From: SZUA-430 sp040080835
Lineage (GTDB): Bacteria; Pseudomonadota; Alphaproteobacteria; Micropepsales; Micropepsaceae
Assembly (NCBI GenBank): GCA_040080835.1
Contig: JBEBHP010000020.1
Coordinates: forward strand, 8,942 to 72,941
DNA: 64,000 nucleotides
Direction: 5' to 3'
Numbering within the stretch: position 1 is the first letter of the stretch; each line of letters begins with the position of its first letter. Shown in pieces: positions 32,931 to 41,267 of this stretch. Both the position numbers and the translations under genes were made by a program. The notes under the pieces are model-generated. The model did not search any database and had not been told where the DNA came from. It saw only the letters and a list, made by a program, of their open reading frames with translations.

Positions 32931-33410
32931 TCAGCGCGCGCGCTGGCCGGCCAGCGCAATGCCGCGAGCACCACCAGCAGACGGATCGGAAAGGATCATC
33001 TCGTTTGCGATCGATTGCGAAATCTGCGCCATCTCTGCAGGCGATGTCCTGCCGGTCACTGTCCAGGCGCCGATGACGCGGTTGGACTTTACCGATGCAA
33101 GCCTGATGGTTTTCAACGACGCACCGTCGCTCGTCACTGTCAGGACCGTGTTGTTCTGGTCATCCGACATGGACATGCTGTACGCGCCTTGCGACGAACC
33201 AGGGGACACGATAATGTCAAGCAACCGCTGCACCTCTGTGCCCGCCACAGGGCGTGTCGCTGTATCCAGCGGCGCAGACCTGAATTGCCCGGTTGATTTC
33301 GACAGAGAACCCTTCACGGACACCTCGGTCGAATCAGCATGTGCACTACACGTTGCAAGCAACCCGACTGAACCGGCCAGAGCCAGTCGCGCAATAGCAA
33401 GATCTTTCAT
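32931..33410 (-). CDS. Exported protein of unknown function, paralogue B
   Basis: A 159-residue protein from the ATG at 33410 with an AGGAG site seven bases upstream. The signal peptide (KDLAIARLALAGSVGLLATCSAHA) ends near residue 25. The mature part resembles the product of 32105-32599 along its length, including the shared ADSTE start and the TVTGRTSPAEMAQISQSIANE region. No catalytic motif is visible. It is probably periplasmic. Confidence 0.77.
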   Translation of the reverse strand: MKDLAIARLALAGSVGLLATCSAHADSTEVSVKGSLSKSTGQFRSAPLDTATRPVAGTEVQRLLDIIVSPGSSQGAYSMSMSDDQNNTVLTVTSDGASLKTIRLASVKSNRVIGAWTVTGRTSPAEMAQISQSIANEMILSDPSAGGARGIALAGQRAR

Positions 33411-33528
33411 GACAAGTCTCCTGATCGTTGTCCTGTACGAGCAGGCTGTGCGCTGAACCGTGTCTGATTCAAGCAGAGCCATCTCCAGTTAACCTCAATT
33501 TGAGCGTTGAGGCAATGTCCGGAAGCGG

Positions 33529-34035
33529 TCACTGACCGGATTGGTTCAGTTCCTCCGGGCCGTCCCAGCCATACTTCAGGACAAGCGAAAGCGTGTAGCC
33601 CTCCTTGCCATCCAGGAAGCGCACGTCATCAAGCACCCAGCCGGTCTTCGCCTTTTCCCAGAAAAAGTGGTTCTCCATCTCCTGGTCAAAGTTTTTGAAG
33701 CGAACAACCACGATGCGCCGTGCCGGACCGTTCTCGACGGTGCGAATGCTGACCTTGCTGCGGCTGACTTTTGAATCCTGGCCGTTCACAAAATAGTCGA
33801 AGTCAATGCGACCAACTTCGTCCTTGCCTGTCTCGTGCTCGTCGAGCGCGAATAGTCCAGCAAGCCTTGCTGATAGCGGTAGTTCGACTTCCTGGGATTC
33901 TTTTTCAAGCGCCGCGTATGCGGCCCTCATGGCAACTTCCGGGTCCGACACCTTGATCGGCTTTGCCTGTGTCGGTGAGCTGGCAAGGGTCATCATCGAT
34001 GCGATCAGCGCACCGGCAGCAAAAGTAGTGTTCAT
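33529..34035 (-). CDS. Exported protein of unknown function
   Basis: A 168-residue protein with a signal peptide cut near SPTQA/KPIK (residue 24). The mature region is mixed helix and strand, with LSARLAGLFALDEHETGKDEVGRIDFDYFVNGQD in the middle and WVLDDVRFLDGKEGYTLSLVLKYGW near the end. This plan recalls DUF3828-type periplasmic proteins, but the match is only by eye. Its ATG is 12 bases after the stop of the glycine-zipper gene, so the two are probably cotranscribed. Confidence 0.75.
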   Translation of the reverse strand: MNTTFAAGALIASMMTLASSPTQAKPIKVSDPEVAMRAAYAALEKESQEVELPLSARLAGLFALDEHETGKDEVGRIDFDYFVNGQDSKVSRSKVSIRTVENGPARRIVVVRFKNFDQEMENHFFWEKAKTGWVLDDVRFLDGKEGYTLSLVLKYGWDGPEELNQSGQ

Positions 34036-34047
34036 GATTTTGGTCCG

Positions 34048-34335
34048 CTAGAGAGCTTCGATAGCAGTCACGCAGGGCGAAGGCGGTTGATTGGCCTTGT
34101 GCACGGCGTCAACAACGCGTTGCTTGTCATCGGCATGAATGTCGATCTCGGTGGCAATCGACCGGATCAGCGCATTGGCCTGGTCCTGCGACAGCGTTCC
34201 GCCTTCAACGGCAGTGTCAATGACCTTGCAGGCGCCCACATAAGCACCGCCGACGCCTCCCAGCACGGCGCCACCCAGCGCGCCGGCAACACCGCCCAGC
34301 AGGAATACAAACAGAAATGCGAAAAACCGGCCCAT
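34048..34335 (-). CDS. Small glycine-zipper membrane protein
   Basis: A 95-residue protein with a strong GGAGGA site before the ATG at 34335. Residues 1-33 are hydrophobic and carry the glycine-zipper pattern GGVAGALGGAVLGGVGGAYVG, able to pack or oligomerise in a membrane. The rest is soluble, with ALIRSIATEIDIHADDKQRVVDAV forming a helix. Function unknown. First gene of a pair with the gene at 33529. Confidence 0.75.
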   Translation of the reverse strand: MGRFFAFLFVFLLGGVAGALGGAVLGGVGGAYVGACKVIDTAVEGGTLSQDQANALIRSIATEIDIHADDKQRVVDAVHKANQPPSPCVTAIEAL

Positions 34336-34483
34336 GAAAAATCCTCCTCAAGTGCAATCACCTGAAGGGATGAATGTGGCAGTTGTGAGGTAGTCATTCA
34401 AGACGCGGCTCCCGAAGCCGCCCGGCTCGCTGCGTCGTGCCGCCGCGGCAGGGCCCCTTGCTATGATCCACTAACATCAGTAA

Positions 34484-34511
34484 TTTCTGTAATGACAGAA
34501 ATAACTGTCAG
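34484..34511. promoter_or_regulatory. Overlapping dyads, probable operator of the GbsR/MarR regulator
   Basis: ATTTCTGT-AATG-ACAGAAAT (34484-34503) is a perfect 8-bp dyad. It overlaps TGACAG-AAATAA-CTGTCA (34494-34511), a perfect 6-bp dyad. Both end just before the AGGTG ribosome site of the regulator gene, the usual place for an autoregulatory operator. Confidence 0.65.
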
Positions 34512-34519
34512 GTGCTGCC

Positions 34520-35053
34520 ATGCCAATGCCTCCTGTCCTCGAAAAAGTTGTTCTGCACTGGGGTGAAATGGGGGCGCGTTGGGGCGTCAACCGTTCAGTC
34601 GCACAGATCCATGCGCTTTTGTGGCTCTCGGGTCGCGCGATGACCGCAGAGGAGATTTCCGAGACGCTGGGCATCGCAAGATCGAACGCCTCGACCTCCC
34701 TCGATGAGCTGCAAGCCTTCCGGCTTGTGACGCTCGTGCATGTCATCGGCGACCGGAGAAACTACTACGAAGTCAGGGGTGACACCTGGGACATCGTCCA
34801 GGTCATCGTGGACGAGCGCAAGAAGCGCGAGATCGACCCAACGCTTTCTGTGTTGCGTGAAGCGCAACTGCAGGCGGGCACAGACGCCTCTACGCCAGCT
34901 GACGTGAAGCTGAGGTTGGAAGAGATGCTGGGCTTCATCGAGCGCATGACGGGCTGGTACGAGCAGATGCGCCGGGTCCCGAGACCGACCTTGCAGAGGC
35001 TGATCAGGCTTGGCGCCGGAGTCGTCCGCTTCGTCAGCAAAAAAGCGAGCTAG
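34520..35053 (+). CDS. GbsR/MarR-family transcriptional regulator
   Basis: A 177-residue winged-helix repressor-like protein. The start EKVVLHWGEMGARWGVNRSVAQIHALLWLS and the recognition region AEEISETLGIARSNASTSLDEL are typical of the GbsR-type MarR group. A C-terminal helical stretch serves for dimerisation. It heads an operon: the DUF4166 gene starts two bases after its stop. A dyad just upstream suggests self-control. The ligand is unknown. Confidence 0.92.
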   Translation: MPMPPVLEKVVLHWGEMGARWGVNRSVAQIHALLWLSGRAMTAEEISETLGIARSNASTSLDELQAFRLVTLVHVIGDRRNYYEVRGDTWDIVQVIVDERKKREIDPTLSVLREAQLQAGTDASTPADVKLRLEEMLGFIERMTGWYEQMRRVPRPTLQRLIRLGAGVVRFVSKKAS

Positions 35054-35055
35054 AA

Positions 35056-35715
35056 ATGAAGGCGACACCATCGGCCTGGTTTTGGAGTGGTCCAAAGGCG
35101 ATCATTGAAGACTTCGACCGGACGACAAATGATACAATCCTGCGAATTATAGGCGCAAGACAATGGCTGCAGCTTCCTGCAGATGTTCGAAGGCGATTTG
35201 AGCGGGTTCTGCCTGCGGCCTACGCCGGTGAGACCGAGACGACGCTCAACCTGGCTGGTCGCATCTTTGCGATGACTCTGCTTGTCTTCGGTGCGCCCAT
35301 CCCCGTGCTGACGGGAAAGCGAAGCGCAACAGTTTTTGTAAACGTCAAGGATGGCGGCATGTCATGGACGCGTATTTATCGCGGCCCCGCCGGACTGGCG
35401 TTTCGTGTGCGTTCGATCAAGCGACTGTCGGAAGACGGGCGCCTGTTCGAATGCTGTGCGGGCGGATGGACGATGCTGCTTGATGTCTTCGCCGACCAGG
35501 GCAGCCTCGTCTTCCGTTCGCGGCAATTCTTCTGGCGGTGTGGCGCCGTGAGTATCCCGCTGCCTCTATGGATGACCCCCGGCCTTGCCGAAGTTCGCCA
35601 TATCGACCAGGGCAAGGGAAGCTTTCGGTTCACATTGTCATTTGATCATCCCTGGTTTGGTCGGACAGTATTCCAGGACGGCGTATTCCAGGACCCGCAG
35701 GAGTGGAACAAATGA
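35056..35715 (+). CDS. DUF4166 protein
   Basis: A 219-residue protein matching the DUF4166 pattern (LPADVRRRFER, TVFVNVKDGGMSWTRIY, GWTMLLDVFADQGSLVFRSRQFFWR). DUF4166 is often encoded beside or fused to TIGR01777-type SDR proteins, as here. Function unknown, perhaps lipid-like ligand handling. Its stop overlaps the SDR start as ATGA. Confidence 0.85.
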   Translation: MKATPSAWFWSGPKAIIEDFDRTTNDTILRIIGARQWLQLPADVRRRFERVLPAAYAGETETTLNLAGRIFAMTLLVFGAPIPVLTGKRSATVFVNVKDGGMSWTRIYRGPAGLAFRVRSIKRLSEDGRLFECCAGGWTMLLDVFADQGSLVFRSRQFFWRCGAVSIPLPLWMTPGLAEVRHIDQGKGSFRFTLSFDHPWFGRTVFQDGVFQDPQEWNK

Positions 35716-37319
35716 CGGCAACCATGCTTGCCCTGCTGACGTTGCAGATTGTGTTCGGCGCGCTCGACAATATTTTACACCACGAAATCACCGAGCGACT
35801 GCCGTCAAAGCCTTCGGCACGATATGAACTCGCCCTCCACAGTGCGCGGGAAGGCATCTATGGATGCCTGTTTTTGATATTTGCCTGGACCGAGCCTGCC
35901 GGGTTCTTTGCGGCACTCGTGCTTGTGTTGCTCGCCACTGAAATCGTAGTCACGATCCTGGATTTCCTCGAAGAGGACCGCTCGCGGCACCTGCCGCCTT
36001 TCGAGCGCGTTTTGCATACCGTGTTGGCAATCTTCTATGGCGGGTTCCTCATTTCCGTCATTCCCTGGCTTGCCGCCTCTGCGATGAGCGCCAGCCAGAT
36101 CAACTTTGTCGATCACGGCGCCCTTTCCTGGTTCTTCACGGTTTCGTCAATCGGCGTGTTTGCATTTTCGGTTCGCAATTTCATCGCGGTTCGCGTACTC
36201 GGGAAGCAAGCCACTCGCCAGCACCTGGTTCAGCCGCAAAGCGGAAGAACTGTTTTGGTCACAGGCGGCACGGGCTTTGTTGGATCTGCCCTGGTTGCAA
36301 GGCTCGAGACCAGAGGGGACAGGGTGTTCGTTCTCTCCCGCGATGTACGCCAGGCAAAGGTGCTTCTGGGCGCAAATGTGCGCCACTTGGCATCATTGTC
36401 TGAGTTGCCGGCTGAAACGCGCATCGACGCAGTTGTCAATCTGGCTGGTGCGCCTATCATTGGACTTCCCTGGACGGCTTCAAGGCGCAGGGCGATCTGG
36501 CGATCACGCATCGAAACGACCGATGCCCTGGTCGACTGGATGAAAACCCTTGAACAAAAACCACGCGTGCTCGTGAGTGGTTCCGCGGTTGGTTATTATG
36601 GCGATCGCGCCGACGAGGCACTGTCTGATGACGAAAACAGGGGACGCGGCTTCGCAGCGGAACTCTGTGCCGCCTGGGAAGAAGCCGCGATGGGCGCGCG
36701 CGACCTTGGCATCCGCGTTGTCTGTTTGCGGCTCGGCCTTGTTCTCGACCTTGACGGCGGCGCGCTGCCCATGATGGCGTTGCCATGCCGCTTTGGACTT
36801 GGTGCCATCTTCGGCAACGGGCAACAATGGATGAGCTGGATTACGCGCAACGATCTTTTGAGAATGATCGTCACCGCGATCGATTCAGACAAGTGGCAGG
36901 GCGCCATCAACGCGGTTGCGCCCGAGCCGGTGCGGCATGCTGACTTCCAGAAATCTATGGCGCGCTCGTTGCGTCGCCCGCTCTATTTCCGCGTGCCTGC
37001 GTGGGCACTTCGCCTGGGTATGGGCGAAATGTCCTCGATCTTTCTCTATTCCCAGCGCGTTGTGCCAGACAGCGCCCGGAATCTGGGGTTTGCTTTCGAC
37101 GTGCACTGGGCCGCTGATGCGCTGGAACTGATCATTGGTGCACAGTCAGTTGAATGCGCCATGCCCAAACAGTCATTGCAAACAGCACGCCCGATAGGGG
37201 ACAATCCAGTCATTCAGCACTCACAAACCGGATTGCAAGATGACGATCACACTTCACGGCTCGCCCCTGTCCCCATTCGTGCGCAAGGTGCGGGTGGTGC
37301 TTGCGGAAAAGCAGCTTGA
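35712..37319 (+). CDS. Membrane-anchored SDR epimerase (TIGR01777 type)
   Basis: A 535-residue protein. Residues 1-160 carry four hydrophobic segments. From about 178 an NAD(P)-binding SDR domain begins, with TGGTGFVGSALVARL at 184-198, LAGAPI near 256, a VSGSAVGYYGDR active-site stretch and the TIGR01777 C-terminal block ending near residue 478 (NLGFAFDVHWAADALELI). The last ~57 residues match nothing typical, and the final 80 bases overlap the GST gene in another frame. A small frameshift that removed the original stop is likely. Coupled to the DUF4166 gene. Substrate unknown. Confidence 0.88.
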   Translation: MTATMLALLTLQIVFGALDNILHHEITERLPSKPSARYELALHSAREGIYGCLFLIFAWTEPAGFFAALVLVLLATEIVVTILDFLEEDRSRHLPPFERVLHTVLAIFYGGFLISVIPWLAASAMSASQINFVDHGALSWFFTVSSIGVFAFSVRNFIAVRVLGKQATRQHLVQPQSGRTVLVTGGTGFVGSALVARLETRGDRVFVLSRDVRQAKVLLGANVRHLASLSELPAETRIDAVVNLAGAPIIGLPWTASRRRAIWRSRIETTDALVDWMKTLEQKPRVLVSGSAVGYYGDRADEALSDDENRGRGFAAELCAAWEEAAMGARDLGIRVVCLRLGLVLDLDGGALPMMALPCRFGLGAIFGNGQQWMSWITRNDLLRMIVTAIDSDKWQGAINAVAPEPVRHADFQKSMARSLRRPLYFRVPAWALRLGMGEMSSIFLYSQRVVPDSARNLGFAFDVHWAADALELIIGAQSVECAMPKQSLQTARPIGDNPVIQHSQTGLQDDDHTSRLAPVPIRAQGAGGACGKAA

Positions 37320-37917
37320 ATACAAGCTTGACCCGATTTCACCCTTTGCGCCACCGCCCGACTTCGAAAAGATTTCACCATTGAAACGCATCCCGGTCTT
37401 GCGCGATGAAAGCGAAGGACCGAATGCAATCCTGCCAGACTCCTCAGCCATCTGTGGCTATCTGGAAAAAAAGCATCCGCTCCCGGCACTCTATCCATCC
37501 CAGCCTTTTGCATATGGCCAGGCGCTCTGGTTCGAAGAATACGCAGACACGGATTTCGTTGCAGCAACCGGCCTTGGCATGTTTCGACCTGTTGTCGTCA
37601 ACATGTTCTCGAAAAAAGCGCCGGACATGGCCCAGGCCCAGGATGTCTGGGACAACAAGGTCCAGAAGTTCCTGGAGTACTATGAAGCCCACCTCAAGGA
37701 CCGCACCTGGTTTGCAGGTGACAGCTTCTCCATCGCAGACATCTCTGTTGCATCACCCTTCGTAAACGTCGCGCACACGGGATTTGCGCCGGATGCTGGC
37801 AAGTTTCCAAACTTGACCCGCTTGCTCAAGACTGTGTTGGCAAGACCAAGCTTTGCGGCCTGCGTGGCGCACGAACTCAAGATCGTTGCACCGCTTGGAT
37901 TGAAATACGCGCTCTGA
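37240..37917 (+). CDS. Glutathione S-transferase family protein
   Basis: A 225-residue GST-fold enzyme. The N-terminal domain begins TITLHGSPLSPFVRKVRVVLAEK, with Ser near residue 11 as possible glutathione-activating residue, and the PDSSAICGYLEKKHP stretch. The helical domain has FAGDSFSIADISVASPFVN. It starts inside the tail of the SDR frame and is followed after 22 bases by a peptidase gene. Confidence 0.92.
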   Translation: MTITLHGSPLSPFVRKVRVVLAEKQLEYKLDPISPFAPPPDFEKISPLKRIPVLRDESEGPNAILPDSSAICGYLEKKHPLPALYPSQPFAYGQALWFEEYADTDFVAATGLGMFRPVVVNMFSKKAPDMAQAQDVWDNKVQKFLEYYEAHLKDRTWFAGDSFSIADISVASPFVNVAHTGFAPDAGKFPNLTRLLKTVLARPSFAACVAHELKIVAPLGLKYAL

Positions 37918-37939
37918 ACCAATTCGTCGCGAGGTTGAT

Positions 37940-40036
37940 ATGCAGAAAGTCGCGTTGGCAGCACTGTCAATTGTGATCATGACAGTTACGGGAGTTTCCA
38001 TGGCTCAGGAAGCCGATCAGTTTCAGTGGCTGGAAGATGTTGAAGGCGCCAGGGCGCTGGAATGGGTAACTGCACAAAATGAGCGTTCGCTGAAACTGCT
38101 CAAGTCGGATGAAAGATTTTCCGACCTCGAAGCCAAGGCGCTGGCAATTCTTGAGGCAAAGGATCGAATTCCGTCGCCCGCTTTTCGTGCGGGCCAGGTG
38201 TACAACTTCTGGCAGGATCAGAGCGCCGTGCGCGGCATCCTCCGCCGAACTACAACATCTTCATTCCGGACGGATGCACCAGCCTGGGAAACGGTGCTGG
38301 ATGTCGATGCACTGTCAAAGTCCGAAGGCGCCAATTGGGTTTACAAGGGCAGCAACTGCCTGCAGCCCGAAGAAACGCGCTGCATGATCGAGCTCTCAGA
38401 CGGCGGCAAGGATGCGGTCGAAATCCGTGAGTATGACCTGAAAAGCAAAACATTCATGGACGGCGGCTTCAAGCTCTCGGCAGGCAAGCAGAACGTTGAC
38501 TGGCTGGACCAAGATACGCTGTACGTCTCGCGTGAGTGGGGCCCGGGCACAATGACTGAGTCCGGCTATCCCTACATCGTCAAGAAGTGGACGCGCGGCA
38601 CTAAAATCGATGACGCTGTCGAAGTCTATCGCGGCAAGCAGACAGACGTCGCCGCGGGCGGGGGAGCGTGGCGAGACGAAAATGGAAAAGTCCAGGCCGT
38701 CATTTTCTTCCGCTATCCGTCATTTTTTGAAACGGAATATTACCTTTCGACAGACAATGGCCCGGTCAAACTGCCGTTCCCGCTCAAGTCATCCTTAAAG
38801 GCGTTGGTGGCACATCAGCTGATCCTGACACTGGACGACGACTGGAAGTGGAATGGAAAGTCCTATGCCAAAGGGGCGGTGCTCTCTTTCAATCTGGACG
38901 ACATCAGGAAGGACAGTGCCAACGCGAACGCCACACTGATCTTCGCGCCGGGACCGCGCGAGTCTGTCGAAGAAGTCTCAAGCACGCGCAACCTGCTGTT
39001 GCTCGCAGTGTACGAAAATGTGAAGGGCGGACTGTATGCTTTCAGTTTTGAAGGCGGTACGTGGCTGAAGAAAAAGCTGACGCTGCCAGCGAACGCGACG
39101 ATCAACATCCTCTCGACCCGCAACGAGGACGATGCAGTGTTCGTCAACGCTGCAAGCTTTGTCGAACCCGACGGTCTGTATTTCGGCGATGCCAGCAAGA
39201 ACAACCTCGAACGGGTCAAGTCGCTACCCGCCCGTTTTGACGCATCCAGAATTCAGGTCGATCAGTTCGAAGCCGCATCCACCGATGGCACGAAAATCCC
39301 GTACTTCATCGTGCACCGAAAAGACATCAAGCTTGATGGCACCAATCCGACACTGCTCTATGGGTATGGCGGCTTCCAGGTCTCGATGACACCAAGCTAC
39401 TCCGGCACCGTCGGAAAGCTGTGGCTTGAGCTGGGAGGGGTCTATGTTCTCGCAAACATACGTGGCGGCGGTGAGTTCGGTCCGGCCTGGCACGACGCCG
39501 GGCTGAAGACCAAGCGGCAGATCATCTATGACGACTTCGTTGCGGTCGCCAACGACCTGATTTCACGCAAGGTGACTTCGCCGCGCCGTCTCGGAATTGA
39601 GGGCGGCTCGAATGGTGGGCTTCTGATGGGGGTCGAGTTCACGCAGCATCCGGAACTCTGGAATGCCGTTGTGATCCAGGTCCCGCTGCTTGACATGCTT
39701 CGTTACCACAAACTTTTGGCTGGTGCCTCGTGGATGGGTGAATACGGTGATCCTGACGACCCGGTTGAAGGCGCCTTCCTGCGCAAGATCTCGCCGTATC
39801 ACAATCTGAAGGAAGGCGTGAAATATCCCGAGCCGTTCTTTGTTACTTCGTCAAAGGACGATCGTGTGCATCCAGGACACGCGCGCAAGATGGCGGCCAG
39901 AATGGAAGCAATGCACCTGCCGTTCCTCTACTATGAGAACGTCGACGGAGGCCACGCTGCAGCCGCAAACCAGCGCGAGCGCGCCAAGCGCATCGCTCTC
40001 GAGTTCACGTATCTGTCACGCAAGCTGATGGACTAG
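37940..40036 (+). CDS. Prolyl oligopeptidase family serine peptidase (S9A)
   Basis: A 698-residue exported enzyme with a signal peptide (LAALSIVIMTVTGVSMA). A seven-bladed propeller (about 80-420) and an alpha/beta-hydrolase domain follow. The nucleophile is Ser557 in GIEGGSNGGLLMG; Asp in SSKDDRVHPGHARKM (about 641) and His in DGGHAAA (about 674) complete the triad. It cleaves short peptides, usually after proline, in the periplasm. The stop codon overlaps the stop of the convergent epimerase gene through CTAG. Confidence 0.94.
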   Translation: MQKVALAALSIVIMTVTGVSMAQEADQFQWLEDVEGARALEWVTAQNERSLKLLKSDERFSDLEAKALAILEAKDRIPSPAFRAGQVYNFWQDQSAVRGILRRTTTSSFRTDAPAWETVLDVDALSKSEGANWVYKGSNCLQPEETRCMIELSDGGKDAVEIREYDLKSKTFMDGGFKLSAGKQNVDWLDQDTLYVSREWGPGTMTESGYPYIVKKWTRGTKIDDAVEVYRGKQTDVAAGGGAWRDENGKVQAVIFFRYPSFFETEYYLSTDNGPVKLPFPLKSSLKALVAHQLILTLDDDWKWNGKSYAKGAVLSFNLDDIRKDSANANATLIFAPGPRESVEEVSSTRNLLLLAVYENVKGGLYAFSFEGGTWLKKKLTLPANATINILSTRNEDDAVFVNAASFVEPDGLYFGDASKNNLERVKSLPARFDASRIQVDQFEAASTDGTKIPYFIVHRKDIKLDGTNPTLLYGYGGFQVSMTPSYSGTVGKLWLELGGVYVLANIRGGGEFGPAWHDAGLKTKRQIIYDDFVAVANDLISRKVTSPRRLGIEGGSNGGLLMGVEFTQHPELWNAVVIQVPLLDMLRYHKLLAGASWMGEYGDPDDPVEGAFLRKISPYHNLKEGVKYPEPFFVTSSKDDRVHPGHARKMAARMEAMHLPFLYYENVDGGHAAAANQRERAKRIALEFTYLSRKLMD

Positions 40037-41061
40037 GCTTTCAAGAGTCCTTGCGCGATCAGGCTGTCTGCAGTCGCCACGATGGCGTCTTCGGTGGAAT
40101 GGCGTGTCCAGCCCAGCGTCCGGCAGGCTTTCTCGCCGGTTGCCGGACGCACGCGTCCCAGTTCCGGAACAATCTGGCCAACGATGGGATCGAAGCGCGC
40201 CACGATGCGAACGAGCCAGTTGGGCAGCGTGCGCGTCGGTACACGCCGTGCTGCTTCTCCCATGCGGGCTTTCAGGATTTTCGCAACATCCGACATCCAG
40301 CAGAACTGCTCGTTGGTCGCAAGAAAGCGCTGGCCGGCTGCTGCCGGATGGCGCATGGCGCGAATATGAAGATCGGCAACGTCGCGGACATCGACGATTG
40401 AAAAGCCGATTTTCGGACAGCCCGGGAAAGATCCATCCATCAACTTTTTCACGATCTCGATGGACGTCGAATAATCCTTGCCAAGCACCGGACCCAGCAC
40501 GGCGACGGGATTGACTACGGCAAGCTCCAGTCCTTCGCGATTGGCAAAATCCCAGGCCGCCTTTTCAGCAATCGTTTTTGACTTCACATACGCGCGAACA
40601 TCTGCGCCTTCCGGGTCGGTCCAGTCTTCTTCATGGAAAGGCTTGGAAGGGTTTCCCGGTCTTCCATAGCCAATCGCTGCGAAGGAAGACGTTACAACAG
40701 CGCGTTTTACGCCCGCCGCCTTTGCTGCCTTCAGCGCCCGCAACGTGCCTTCGCGTGCGGGAATGATAAGCTCGTCTTCATGCTTTGGCACGGCGGGAGG
40801 AAAAGGAGATGCAATATGCAGGAGATAGTCACAGCCCTTTGCAGCTTCGTTCCAGCCGACATCCGACATCAGGTCGGCCTGCGCAAACGACAGTTGATCG
40901 CCGGCTTGCGCACCACCCGCAGCCACAATACCGCGCACCTCGGCCTCTCGTGAGGGCGTGCGCAAGGTTGCCCGCACCCGGTTGCCAGCCTTGAGCAGTT
41001 GCACGATCGAATGCACGCCGATGAAGCCCGAACCACCGGTGACAAGGACCAGATCACTCAT
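40033..41061 (-). CDS. NAD-dependent epimerase / dihydroflavonol-4-reductase-like SDR
   Basis: A 342-residue extended SDR. The ATG at 41061 follows TTGGAG. The cofactor motif VTGGSGFIGVHSIVQLL is at the start. The catalytic region holds AVVTSSFAAIGYG, and a YVKSKTIAEKAAWDF block gives the Tyr-x3-Lys pair. The layout fits aldehyde reductase or dihydroflavonol reductase-like enzymes. Substrate unknown. Confidence 0.9.
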   Translation of the reverse strand: MSDLVLVTGGSGFIGVHSIVQLLKAGNRVRATLRTPSREAEVRGIVAAGGAQAGDQLSFAQADLMSDVGWNEAAKGCDYLLHIASPFPPAVPKHEDELIIPAREGTLRALKAAKAAGVKRAVVTSSFAAIGYGRPGNPSKPFHEEDWTDPEGADVRAYVKSKTIAEKAAWDFANREGLELAVVNPVAVLGPVLGKDYSTSIEIVKKLMDGSFPGCPKIGFSIVDVRDVADLHIRAMRHPAAAGQRFLATNEQFCWMSDVAKILKARMGEAARRVPTRTLPNWLVRIVARFDPIVGQIVPELGRVRPATGEKACRTLGWTRHSTEDAIVATADSLIAQGLLKA

Positions 41062-41267
41062 TGCCGTTTCTCCAATGTTCAATGCGGCGCATGCAATTGA
41101 GCGAAAGTATCCGCTCCCGAATGGCAATGATAGCGCGAACGGAGAATGAAACTGGTGGGAAGTGGTCGTGGGTATTGCGGTGCTGCGCCCCCGTATGATC
41201 TTGCCCCGCACGCTGTTTTCATGGACAAACTCGTCAAGCAAGCCGAACCCCGGAGCGCAATCGACTC

